A stretch of 64,000 bases of DNA from Frankia sp. RB7 (GTDB taxonomy: Bacteria; Pseudomonadota; Alphaproteobacteria; Rhizobiales; Xanthobacteraceae). The stretch spans positions 45,498 through 109,497 of the forward strand of contig JAUEPE010000020.1 of NCBI GenBank assembly GCA_030403585.1. Reading direction: 5' to 3'. Positions within the stretch are counted from its first letter, which is position 1; every line of letters begins with the position of its first letter. Made by a program: the position numbers and the translations under genes. Of the stretch, positions 7,986-15,445 are shown piece by piece. Under the pieces are notes generated by a model, which saw nothing but the letters and a program-made list of their open reading frames with translations, ran no database searches and was not told the origin of the DNA.

Positions 7986-8609
7986 TCAATCCACACGTTT
8001 CAGCCCACCCTTGGTCTCGATGAACCCGATGATGCGGTCGAGCCCCTCGCTCTTCTTCAGATTGGTCATGACGAAGGGGCGCTCGCCGCGCATGCGCCTG
8101 GCATCCGTGTCCATCTTCTCGAGGGAGGCACCGACATGGGGCGCGAGGTCGATCTTGTTGATGACCAGAAGGTCGGAGCGGGTGATGCCGGGGCCGCCCT
8201 TGGACGGAATCTTGTCGCCGGCGGCAACGTCGATGACATAGATGGTGAGGTCGGCCAGCTCCGGCGAGAAGGTTGCCGCCAGATTGTCGCCGCCGGATTC
8301 GATCAGCACGAGATCGAGCCCGGGGAATTTGGCGCGCATGTCCGCCACCGCGGCGAGATTCATCGACGCGTCCTCGCGGATCGCGGTGTGCGGGCAACCA
8401 CCGGTCTCGACGCCGGCGATGCGGTCCGGGGTCAGCGAGCCCGAGCGCACGAGGAATTCCGCATCCCATTTGGTGTAGATGTCGTTGGTGATCGCGGCGA
8501 TGTCATAGCGCTCGCGCATGCTCTTGCAGAGCAGGTCCATCAGCGCGGTCTTGCCCGATCCGACGGGGCCGCCAACGCCGACACGCAAGGGGCCGTGAGA
8601 AGTTGCCAT
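7986..8609 (-). CDS. ureG: urease accessory GTPase UreG
   Basis: This 207-residue GTPase supplies energy for nickel insertion into urease as part of the UreD-F-G complex. The P-loop GGPVGSGKTALMD is at residues 13-25, the metal-binding CPHT motif is near residue 72, and the guanine-specificity NKID lies near residue 150. Length is normal for bacterial UreG without a His-rich N-terminus; the His-rich nickel store is on UreE in this cluster. It is the last gene of the urease cluster, 38 bases after ureF. No strong terminator was found in the 281 bases that follow before the kinase gene. Confidence 0.97.
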   Translation of the reverse strand: MATSHGPLRVGVGGPVGSGKTALMDLLCKSMRERYDIAAITNDIYTKWDAEFLVRSGSLTPDRIAGVETGGCPHTAIREDASMNLAAVADMRAKFPGLDLVLIESGGDNLAATFSPELADLTIYVIDVAAGDKIPSKGGPGITRSDLLVINKIDLAPHVGASLEKMDTDARRMRGERPFVMTNLKKSEGLDRIIGFIETKGGLKRVD

Positions 8610-8647
8610 ATAGTTGCTCTCTCTTGATCAGTTGAAGGCCGTATCGC

Positions 8648-9376
8648 TCACGAGCGAAACAGTCGCGTATATTGTGTCTCGTGCCGCAGGCTGGCGAGAT
8701 CAGCGCGGAAGGTCGCGCTGCCGAGGTCGTCCAGTGTCGCGTTCAGCGCCCGATTGGCGGTTGCGGCGACAGCGGCCTCCAATTTCACCAGCACGCGCTG
8801 GCTGTCGGTCTGGCCGAGCGGAATGAGCCGGCTTGCCGCCGAGATCCAATTCGAGACCAGCGCATGCAGGAAGGCGTGCAGCGTCGGCGCCAGCGACACA
8901 CCGTGCAGCGCGGCGACAACGCCGACGGCGACGGGGTAGACCAGTGGCGTGCGGCATGCCGCGACCATGGCATCCAGGCCCTCGGCATTCCACGCCGCGC
9001 GGGAGATCTCGACGAAGGCGCGCCCCTGCGAGGTCGTCTCGAGCTGCCGTTCGCGCGACGGCACGAAGGCGGCAGCGAGCTCGGCGATATCATTCAAGGT
9101 GGTGTCTTCACCGGCCTCGGCAGCGCGATATGCGTGGACCAGAAACGTCGCATCGCAAAAGCCGGAGCCGTCGCCGAGCATGGCATCGAGCCAATCGGCC
9201 AGCGTCACGATGTCGGTGACGTCCCCCGCTTCGACCGCCCATTCGATGCCGCTGGAATAGGAGAACCCGCCGACGGGAAACGCCGGCGACAGCCACGTCA
9301 TCAGCCGGTACAGCGCCGCCGCCTCGCGCCCCGCGAGGTCACCGGTACTGACAGGCTCATTTGTGGTTATGAGCAT
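8648..9376 (-). CDS. ureF: urease accessory protein UreF
   Basis: The 242-residue product is UreF, which bridges UreD and UreG during nickel delivery. The family signature LYRLMTWLSPAFPVGGFSYS lies near residue 21-40, followed by the all-helical body and GTLGLP-like SNWISAASRLIPLGQTD near 175-190. The ATG at 9376 was chosen: it overlaps the ureE 3' end by 20 bases and begins MLITTNEPVS. The frame stays open upstream to 9586, but that stretch only reads the ureE His-rich tail in another frame as Met/Ile/Thr repeats and is not part of UreF. Confidence 0.95.
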   Translation of the reverse strand: MLITTNEPVSTGDLAGREAAALYRLMTWLSPAFPVGGFSYSSGIEWAVEAGDVTDIVTLADWLDAMLGDGSGFCDATFLVHAYRAAEAGEDTTLNDIAELAAAFVPSRERQLETTSQGRAFVEISRAAWNAEGLDAMVAACRTPLVYPVAVGVVAALHGVSLAPTLHAFLHALVSNWISAASRLIPLGQTDSQRVLVKLEAAVAATANRALNATLDDLGSATFRADLASLRHETQYTRLFRS

Positions 9377-9953
9377 GCTTGTGGCCGTGGTGATGGTCGG
9401 GATGGTCGCAATGCTCATCGTGGTGATGGTGATCGTGCCCATGGTCATGCGCGGCATGATCGTGGGCATGATGATCATGGTGATCGTGATGCGCGTGATC
9501 GTCATGCCCATGCACATGGCCAGCCTCGGCATAGGCCCCGCCTTCGGGATCGAACGGCGCTTCGATCTCGACCACCCGCGCGCCAAGCCCCTTCACCATG
9601 GCCTCGATGACGTGGTCGCGGCGAATACGCAAGGCTTTGGCCATGAGCTGTGTCGGCAGATGCCGGTTGCCGAGATGCCAGGCAACGCGGATGAGATGGT
9701 GCGGATCGTGGCCGCGGATCTCGAGCAGCGGCTCGGGTGCCGCGACCACTTCGACCAGCCTTCCGTCCTCCAGCACCAGCGCATCTCCGCCGCGCAGTGC
9801 GACGGCATTCTCCAGGTCGAGCAGGAATTCGAGACCCCGCGTCCCCGTCATCGCCATGCGGCGGCGGTGCCGATCGTCGAAATCGAGCACGACCGTATCC
9901 GCCGGCGTTTCCGTGAAGCGGTGCTGTCCCTTAACCTGCGTCGCCCGGATCAT
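9357..9953 (-). CDS. ureE: urease nickel metallochaperone UreE with His-rich tail
   Basis: UreE (198 residues) carries nickel to the urease maturation complex. The N-terminal domain (1-75) and the metal-binding domain (76-145) are intact, with the conserved HLGNRHLP near residue 93-100. The last 54 residues contain about 28 His plus many Asp, an unusually rich nickel-binding tail that probably stores metal. The DNA for the tail is a run of CAT/CAC/GAT/GAC codons. The gene overlaps the start of ureF by 20 bases and follows the ABM gene after 6 bases. Confidence 0.96.
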   Translation of the reverse strand: MIRATQVKGQHRFTETPADTVVLDFDDRHRRRMAMTGTRGLEFLLDLENAVALRGGDALVLEDGRLVEVVAAPEPLLEIRGHDPHHLIRVAWHLGNRHLPTQLMAKALRIRRDHVIEAMVKGLGARVVEIEAPFDPEGGAYAEAGHVHGHDDHAHHDHHDHHAHDHAAHDHGHDHHHHDEHCDHPDHHHGHKHAHNHK

Positions 9954-9959
9954 GCGCTG

Positions 9960-10259
9960 TTACCTCGTCTCGACTTTCTCGGGCGTGATGACTTCGATCT
10001 TCGGCGGCGCCGTGAAGCATTTCACCGCGACCCGGCCGAACGTCTTCATGTGCTCCTGGCCGCGATGCGGCACGAGCGCCTCGGCATTCTCCCACTGCTC
10101 GACGAACACCATCTTGGAGGGATCGGTGACGCTCTCATGCAGATCGTAGGCGATATTGCCGGGTTCCTTCCGCGTCTCCCTGATGCAGGCGGTGGCGGCT
10201 GCAATGAATTCGGCACGCGTTTCGGGCTTGATGGTCAGAGTAGCAACGACGTAAATCAC
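9960..10259 (-). CDS. ABM-domain (quinol monooxygenase-like) protein in the urease operon
   Basis: The 99-residue product is an antibiotic biosynthesis monooxygenase-type dimeric alpha-beta barrel, as in YgiN-like quinol monooxygenases. Recognisable family parts are the start IYVVATLTIKPETRAEFIAAA, the central PGNIAYDLHES, and FVEQWENAEAL followed by a late HMKTF. It would be cytoplasmic. It sits between ureC and ureE on the same strand, 6 bases before ureE, so it should be co-transcribed. No part in urease maturation is known for this family, and the substrate cannot be predicted. Confidence 0.82.
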   Translation of the reverse strand: MIYVVATLTIKPETRAEFIAAATACIRETRKEPGNIAYDLHESVTDPSKMVFVEQWENAEALVPHRGQEHMKTFGRVAVKCFTAPPKIEVITPEKVETR

Positions 10260-10401
10260 GAGAAATCCTCCCGGCTTTTCTTCTCAAGGTTAGATACCGG
10301 GCGGGACATTAGACCAGCCGGGATCGAACGCAAAACCGGAAAAGCCGCCCCCGGGGACACGCAGCGAGACATGCACCGGGGACATGCGTTGAGGCGCTAT
10401 T

Positions 10402-12117
10402 TCAGTACATGAAATATCGCTGTGCCATCGGCAGCACCTCGGCGGGCGGGCAAGTGAGCAACTCGCCGTCGGCGCGCACCTCATAGGTTTCCGGATCGAC
10501 CTCGATATTGGGCGTGGCGTCGTTATGGATCATGCTCTTCTTCGAGATCTTGCTGCGGGTGTTCTGGACTGCATAGAGCCTCTTCTCGATGCCGAGTTTT
10601 CGCGCCAGCCCACCGGTGATGGCTGCCTTTGAAGTAAACACCACCGAGGACGCCGTGCGCGCCTTGCCGAAGGCGCCGAACATCGGCTGGTAATGCACTG
10701 GCTGCGGCGTTGGAATCGAGGCGTTGGGATCGCCCATGGGAGCTGCGACGATCATACCGCCCTTGACGATGCAATCCGGCTTGACGCCGAAGAAGGCCGG
10801 CGACCACAGCACGAGATCGGCAAGCTTGCCCTTCTCCACCGAGCCGATCAGCTTCGACACCCCGTGCGCGATCGCCGGATTGATCGTGTACTTGGCGATG
10901 TAGCGCTTGACGCGAAAATTGTCGTTGTCCTTGCCCTTGTCCTGCGGCAGCGACCCGCGCTGCTTCTTCATCTTGTCGGCGGTCTGCCAGGTCCGGATGA
11001 TGACCTCGCCGAGGCGGCCCATGGCCTGGGAGTCCGAGGACATCATCGAGAGCGCGCCGAGATCGTGCAGGATGTCTTCGGCCGCGATGGTCTCCTTGCG
11101 GATGCGGCTTTCGGCGAACGCCAGATCTTCCGCGATCGAGGGATCGAGGTGGTGGCACACCATCAGCATGTCCAGATGCTCGTCGATGGTATTGCGCGTG
11201 AATGGCCGCGTCGGATTGGTCGAGGACGGCAGCACATTCTTCAAGCCCGCGACCTTGATGATGTCAGGCGCGTGACCGCCGCCCGCACCTTCGGTGTGGA
11301 AGGCGTGGATGGTGCGGCCTTTGAACGCCTTGATCGTGTCCTCGACGAAGCCGGATTCGTTCAGTGTGTCGGAATGCAGCATCACCTGGACGTCGTAGTC
11401 GTCGGCAACCGACAGGCAGTTGTCGATCGCGGCCGGCGTGGTGCCCCAATCCTCGTGCAGCTTCAGCGCGCAGGCACCGCCCTTGATCATCTCGACCAGC
11501 GCGGCAGGGCGCGACGCGTTGCCCTTGCCGGAAATACCGAGATTGACCGGGAAAGCATCGAACGACTGGATCATTCGCCCCATGTGCCAGGGGCCGGGCG
11601 TGCAGGTGGTGGCGAAGGTTCCGTGCGAGGGACCGGTGCCGCCGCCCAGCATCGAGGTGACGCCGCTCATCAGCGCGTGCTCGATCTGCTGCGGGCAGAT
11701 GAAATGGATGTGGCTGTCGAAGCCGCCGGCGGTAAGGATTTTTCCCTCACCCGCGATCACATCGGTGCCGGGGCCGATGATGATGGTCACGCCCGGCTGG
11801 ATGTCGGGATTGCCGGCCTTTCCGATGGCCGAAATCATCCCCTCCTTGATCGCGACGTCGGCTTTCACGATGCCCCAATGGTCGACGATCAGCGCATTGG
11901 TGATGACGGTATCGGCCGCACCCTGCTTGTTGGTGACCTGCGACTGCCCCATGCCATCGCGGATCACCTTGCCGCCACCGAACTTCACCTCCTCGCCGTA
12001 AGTGGTGAAATCCTTCTCGACCTCGATGATGAGATCGGTGTCAGCCAGCCGCACCTTGTCACCGGTGGTCGGGCCGAACATGTCGGCATAGACGGAACGT
12101 TTGATTTTGACGGACAT
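10402..12117 (-). CDS. ureC: urease subunit alpha
   Basis: The 571-residue product is the catalytic subunit of urease, which hydrolyses urea to ammonia and carbamate at a dinuclear nickel site. Visible active-site elements include GGFDSHIHFICP, the lysine that is carbamylated (GACALKLHEDWGTT), the ligand His in HAFHTEG, and the mobile-flap CHHLDPSI. Length equals the family norm. A GGGGG seven bases upstream of the ATG is a good ribosome binding site. It is separated from ureB by the DUF559 unit, the HD gene and a secreted-protein gene, an unusual split of the structural genes. Confidence 0.98.
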   Translation of the reverse strand: MSVKIKRSVYADMFGPTTGDKVRLADTDLIIEVEKDFTTYGEEVKFGGGKVIRDGMGQSQVTNKQGAADTVITNALIVDHWGIVKADVAIKEGMISAIGKAGNPDIQPGVTIIIGPGTDVIAGEGKILTAGGFDSHIHFICPQQIEHALMSGVTSMLGGGTGPSHGTFATTCTPGPWHMGRMIQSFDAFPVNLGISGKGNASRPAALVEMIKGGACALKLHEDWGTTPAAIDNCLSVADDYDVQVMLHSDTLNESGFVEDTIKAFKGRTIHAFHTEGAGGGHAPDIIKVAGLKNVLPSSTNPTRPFTRNTIDEHLDMLMVCHHLDPSIAEDLAFAESRIRKETIAAEDILHDLGALSMMSSDSQAMGRLGEVIIRTWQTADKMKKQRGSLPQDKGKDNDNFRVKRYIAKYTINPAIAHGVSKLIGSVEKGKLADLVLWSPAFFGVKPDCIVKGGMIVAAPMGDPNASIPTPQPVHYQPMFGAFGKARTASSVVFTSKAAITGGLARKLGIEKRLYAVQNTRSKISKKSMIHNDATPNIEVDPETYEVRADGELLTCPPAEVLPMAQRYFMY

Positions 12118-12152
12118 CGCTAAACCCCCATAATTCCTAGGTCACGCTCATT

Positions 12153-12677
12153 TCACCGAGCCGCACAAAGGTCGAGAAACTTGCTGACATTGTCGAGGCC
12201 GACCTGGAATTCCTCATGCGCCTGAGCCTTTCCGAATTTGAAGTCGATAATGCCCTCTCGCCTGAAGCGTTCGAACATGTTGTGACTGGACTGAAGGGCG
12301 AACCTGTAGCGCCATCCGTCCATGAAAGAGTAGGACAGGTCGATCGTTGTGGTCTCGGGATTCGTATCCGGCGTCACGCTGATCCATGGCGCCTGATCGC
12401 TCCGAATCATCTCGGCCATCGCCGCGCGAATATTTTCCTTGGCATCACCTTCGATCGTGATGAGACCCGACCTTTGCTTGCAGTGTAGGAAGGGCAGGCC
12501 AAACGCGTCACCTGGCTCGTCGGAATCGGCGATCGCGAGAAGTGCATCCGTTCCCTGGTCGAACAATCGCCAGCGCATATCGACCGCGTGTGCCTCTGCC
12601 GAACCAGATGAGAAACCTAGGCATACTAAGAGAGCACAGATCTTTGTTAGCTCCGGAATCTGGCCACGCGCGCTCAC
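12153..12677 (-). CDS. uncharacterised secreted protein coupled to the HD gene
   Basis: The 174-residue product begins with a probable signal peptide (KICALLVCLGFSSGSAEA) and is predicted to be periplasmic. The mature part has three Cys (one in FLHCKQRS, one near the C-terminus in LDLCAAR) and no motif I recognise. The GTG at 12677 overlaps the TGA of the HD gene as GTGA, a clear translational coupling signal; a longer frame from 12746 would lose the signal peptide position and overlap the HD gene by 73 bases. The gene lies 35 bases before ureC. Codon use resembles the surroundings but is somewhat less GC-rich. Function unknown. Confidence 0.65.
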   Translation of the reverse strand: MSARGQIPELTKICALLVCLGFSSGSAEAHAVDMRWRLFDQGTDALLAIADSDEPGDAFGLPFLHCKQRSGLITIEGDAKENIRAAMAEMIRSDQAPWISVTPDTNPETTTIDLSYSFMDGWRYRFALQSSHNMFERFRREGIIDFKFGKAQAHEEFQVGLDNVSKFLDLCAAR

Positions 12678-13222
12678 AGCGAGGCCCTCGCTTGTCGCAC
12701 CATATTGTCGAATGTCGTGTCGAGCCAGACATTGCCGCCGCGGCAACCGGCCACCACCTGCTCGGCCCAGCCGGCGTAATCGGCAAGATCGTCGCGCTCT
12801 TCAGCGGTCGGACCGGAATGGATGCGCGCGCCGACATTGCTGATCTTGTCGGCGATCTTGATCAGCCTGGCGCTCGCCGATTTCTTCGGTGCATCGACCA
12901 CCTGTCGCCGCCGCCGCTCGGCCTTCGGCAGGCTCATGTCGTCGGTACATTCAACGACGAGAGAGGCCACACGATCGGAGAATTTCTGCGCGAGCTCTTG
13001 TCGCGTCGTGTCGGTGTCCTCGATCACATCATGCAGCCAGCCGGCCGCGACCAGCTCGGCATCCCCACCATCTGTCGCGGTGGCGAGTAATTTCGCGACC
13101 TCGGCAAGGTGGTTGATATAGGGCTCATTCCCCCGCCCCTTGCGCGCCATACCGCTATGCTGGCGCGCGGCCAGCTCAGCAGCTTCCGAGATGAGGCGGA
13201 CGGCGGGCAGCATCGCGGTCAC
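12674..13222 (-). CDS. HD-domain phosphohydrolase, MESH1/SpoT-like
   Basis: The 182-residue protein has the arrangement of small (p)ppGpp-hydrolase-like HD proteins: ARKGRGNEPYINH near residue 35, the metal-binding GWLHDVIEDTDTT near residue 70, and LIKIADKISN near residue 120. It lacks the synthetase and regulatory domains of RelA/SpoT. Substrate is unknown; MESH1-type enzymes act on ppGpp or NADPH. A GTG at 13222 has AGGGAG just upstream and was chosen; an ATG at 13213 is an alternative, and a TTG at 13249 is less likely. The stop overlaps the next gene as GTGA. It lies inside the urease cluster next to a 76-bp repeat. Confidence 0.85.
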   Translation of the reverse strand: MTAMLPAVRLISEAAELAARQHSGMARKGRGNEPYINHLAEVAKLLATATDGGDAELVAAGWLHDVIEDTDTTRQELAQKFSDRVASLVVECTDDMSLPKAERRRRQVVDAPKKSASARLIKIADKISNVGARIHSGPTAEERDDLADYAGWAEQVVAGCRGGNVWLDTTFDNMVRQARASL

Positions 13223-13299
13223 AGCGCTCCCTGTTCGTACGCGTTGCAAATGCGCGTTGCACGAGATTGCCGCGTCTCTTCGGTCAGCGTCCGGGGCTT

Positions 13300-13375
13300 A
13301 CCCCTCTCCCCACCCCTCCCCCGCAAGGGGGGAGGGAGCCTGACCGGCGTGCTCACCTCACATTGCGTCACGGCT
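13300..13375 (+). repeat. 76-bp direct repeat, copy A
   Basis: This copy starts ACCCCTCTCCCC and contains the self-complementary core CCCTCCCCCGCAAGGGGGG. It is about 71/76 identical by eye to copy C at 13824-13899 in the same orientation. The pair flanks the DUF559 gene. The core can form a hairpin. Related sequence recurs at the end of the window. Confidence 0.85.
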
Positions 13376-13823
13376 ACTTCTCGACGTCTTTTGCGTTAGT
13401 TAGGGACGCATCGATGGAAGGGTTCCCTCCCCCCTTGCGGGGGAGGGTTAGGGAGAGGGGTGCTCCGGGCTCCGCTGCCGCAAGAATGGAAAGAACAACG
13501 CCCTCGAGATTTTTCATCACGTCGTCATTGGTGAAACGCAGCACGCGATAACCGCGGGATGCGAACCATTGGTCGCGCCGCTCATCGTGGCGGATACGTT
13601 CTTCGAAGTCGTGGCTCTCGCCATCGAGTTCAACGATAAGCTTGTGGGAATGAGCGACAAAATCGGCGATGTAGTTGCCCATGGGGGTCTGACGGCGAAA
13701 GGCCAGGCCCGCGAGACGATCGGCCTTCAGGCAGCGCCACAGCAACGTCTCCGCGCGAGTCATCTCGCGCCTCAATCGTTTGGCGCGATGGCGCTGAATC
13801 TCGCTGACCTCGTCGTGTGGCAT
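13374..13823 (-). CDS. DUF559 endonuclease-like protein with repeat-encoded C-terminus
   Basis: The 149-residue product belongs to the DUF559 group, which has a Vsr/restriction-endonuclease-like fold. Typical parts are RLRREMTRAETLLWRCL, FRRQTPMGNYIADFVAHSHKLIVELDGESH and YRVLRFTNDDVMKNLEGV, giving the D...E-x-D/G-type acidic site. The ATG at 13823 is preferred; the open frame upstream to 13895 only translates repeat copy C. The last 33 residues or so (from EPGAPLSL) are translated from repeat copy B, so the natural stop has been lost or moved. The gene sits between two direct repeats inside the urease cluster and looks inserted. Role unknown; such proteins are often assumed to be nucleases but are little studied. 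Confidence 0.8.
   Translation of the reverse strand: MPHDEVSEIQRHRAKRLRREMTRAETLLWRCLKADRLAGLAFRRQTPMGNYIADFVAHSHKLIVELDGESHDFEERIRHDERRDQWFASRGYRVLRFTNDDVMKNLEGVVLSILAAAEPGAPLSLTLPRKGGGNPSIDASLTNAKDVEK
13421..13461 (-). repeat. inverted copy B of the GC-rich repeat core
   Basis: Read on the minus strand this matches the first 40 bases of copies A and C (ACCCCTCTCC...GGGGGGAGGGA). It lies within the 3' coding part of the DUF559 gene and supplies its C-terminal residues. Confidence 0.8.
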
Positions 13824-13899
13824 ACCCCTCTCCCCAACCCTCCCCCGCAAGGGGGGAGGGAGCCTGACTGGCGTGCTCACCTCACATTGAATCACAGCT
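13824..13899 (+). repeat. 76-bp direct repeat, copy C
   Basis: This is the second direct copy, on the ureB side of the DUF559 gene. Its last bases include the ureB stop codon (13892-13894) and the codon before it, and copy A carries a matching TCACGGCT at its end. That means the repeat extends into the ureB 3' end, suggesting that one copy arose by duplication next to ureB. Confidence 0.85.
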
Positions 13900-14197
13900 T
13901 CCCCATAACCTCGCCGCGGAAGCCGTAGATCGTCTTCTTCCCCGCCACGGCGACGAGCTGGATGTCACGGGTCTGGCCGGGTTCGAAGCGGACGGCGGTG
14001 CCTGCGGCGATGTCGAGGCGCATGCCGCGCGACTTCTTGCGGTCGAACTTCAGCGCCGGGTTGGTTTCGAAGAAATGGTAGTGCGAGCCGACCTGGATCG
14101 GGCGGTCGCCGGTGTTGGCCACCGTCAGCGTCACGGTCTTGCGGCCGGCATTGAGCTCAATCTCGCCGTCCTGGATGAAGAGTTCGCCGGGGATCAT
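13892..14197 (-). CDS. ureB: urease subunit beta
   Basis: The 101-residue beta subunit of the three-subunit bacterial urease. It begins MIPGELFIQDGEIELNAGR and contains the conserved QVGSHYHFFETNPALKFDR. Length is that of stand-alone UreB. It follows ureA after 9 bases. Its last codons lie inside repeat copy C, so the insertion downstream left the reading frame intact. Confidence 0.97.
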   Translation of the reverse strand: MIPGELFIQDGEIELNAGRKTVTLTVANTGDRPIQVGSHYHFFETNPALKFDRKKSRGMRLDIAAGTAVRFEPGQTRDIQLVAVAGKKTIYGFRGEVMGKL

Positions 14198-14206
14198 GTC
14201 GCGCTC

Positions 14207-14509
14207 CTATCGGATAGGTTCGTGCACGGTGACGAGCTTGGTGCCGTCAGGGAACGTCGCCTCGACCTGGATGTCGTGGATCATCTCGGGGATGCCAGGC
14301 ATCACCTGGTCGCGGGTCAGCACCTGCGCGCCGGATTGCATTAGTTCGGCGACGGTGCGGCCGTCGCGCGCACCCTCGAGGATGAAATCGGAGATGATCG
14401 CGATCGCCTCGGGATGATTAAGCTTGACGCCGCGGTCGAGCCTGCGGCGCGCCACGATCGCCGCCATCGAAATCAGAAGCTTGTCCTTTTCGCGGGGAGA
14501 CAGGTTCAT
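14207..14509 (-). CDS. ureA: urease subunit gamma
   Basis: The 100-residue gamma subunit, starting MNLSPREKDKLLISMAAIVARRR, with the conserved KLNHPEAIAIISDFILEGARDG and VEATFPDGTKLVTVHEPI. It forms the UreABC trimer unit with ureB and ureC. It follows ureD after 40 bases and precedes ureB by 9. Confidence 0.97.
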   Translation of the reverse strand: MNLSPREKDKLLISMAAIVARRRLDRGVKLNHPEAIAIISDFILEGARDGRTVAELMQSGAQVLTRDQVMPGIPEMIHDIQVEATFPDGTKLVTVHEPIR

Positions 14510-14549
14510 GCGAAATCTCTTCCGTTCAACACTTCAATTCAGCCGGCCG

Positions 14550-15392
14550 TCAATTCAACCAGAGTCGCGGCAAGGCCGCACCGGTGCGCGCCAACACGGC
14601 CATCATGTCGGCGCGCAAACGCGCCGCATCTTGGGCACAGAACCGCGCCATTGCAAATCCATTCCAGGCCGATATCCCGACCTCGCCGGCGAAAGATTCC
14701 GATGCCTCGCGGAGGCGATCGACCAGTGCCTCGTCGCCGGGCACGATCAGGGCTGTGCCGATCGCAGCACCCGCCTTGGCGACCGCCGAGCGCGCGAGCT
14801 TGGCGCCGATATTGCCATCGAGCCGGACAGTCTCCGCAAAGACCAGCCTGCCGCCGCGGCGCAACCGCCAGCGGTCGACGAATTCGCCCTGCTCCACGCG
14901 CTCCCCCATCGCGGTCCGGCCGAATACGACAATTTCACACAGCAGCAGCGAGGCGGCATCATCGAGTTCGATGTCGAAGCGGCGATGAACCCGGGCGCGA
15001 TCGAACAGGATCGTCTCCTGGGGTAGCCAGCCGAGATGCGCACCAGCGGCGACCCTCAAGGAGATATTGAGCTGCGCTGCCGCCCCCGGCGCGCGATAGA
15101 CCTTTTCCGCCGCCGCCGTGGTCAGCGTCAAACGCGCGGCGTCGGCGGCCGAGATCTCGATGTCGAAGCGATCGCCGCCGGCGACGCCGCCGGCCGTGTT
15201 GACGAACACGCCGGACAGGCCATCGTCTTCCGGCGAGGGGAAGCGCACGCGGAGCGAGCCGGATTCATGCAAAACACCGCGCCGCGTCACGCCGTCGCGG
15301 GCGTGCACGTCGAAGCGCACAGCGCCGCGGGCACGATTGGCTTCGAACACCGAAGATGTCGCCAAAGATGTCATCAAGGCGTCGCTGCGCAT
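14550..15392 (-). CDS. ureD: urease accessory protein UreD
   Basis: UreD (280 residues) is the scaffold that binds apo-urease and recruits UreF and UreG for nickel loading. Family parts seen are VRFPSPEDDGLSGVFVNTAGGVAGGDRFD, TLTTAAAEKVYRA and LGWLPQETILFDRA. The ATG at 15392 is preceded by GGGGGAG with a 4-base gap; a second in-frame ATG at 15374 is possible. It is the first ure gene after the urt transporter genes, 53 bases from urtE, consistent with one long transcript. Confidence 0.96.
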   Translation of the reverse strand: MRSDALMTSLATSSVFEANRARGAVRFDVHARDGVTRRGVLHESGSLRVRFPSPEDDGLSGVFVNTAGGVAGGDRFDIEISAADAARLTLTTAAAEKVYRAPGAAAQLNISLRVAAGAHLGWLPQETILFDRARVHRRFDIELDDAASLLLCEIVVFGRTAMGERVEQGEFVDRWRLRRGGRLVFAETVRLDGNIGAKLARSAVAKAGAAIGTALIVPGDEALVDRLREASESFAGEVGISAWNGFAMARFCAQDAARLRADMMAVLARTGAALPRLWLN

Positions 15393-15445
15393 CCGTCTCC
15401 CCCAGCCGGCCGCGGCAGGATTTTACGAGCCTACAATTTCCCGGC

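Noticed and set aside
9377..9586. N-terminal extension of UreF
   Set aside because: The added 70 residues only translate the ureE His-tail codons in another frame.
13300..13899. insertion sequence around the DUF559 gene
   Set aside because: No transposase and no terminal inverted repeats; only direct repeats and an inverted core copy were found.
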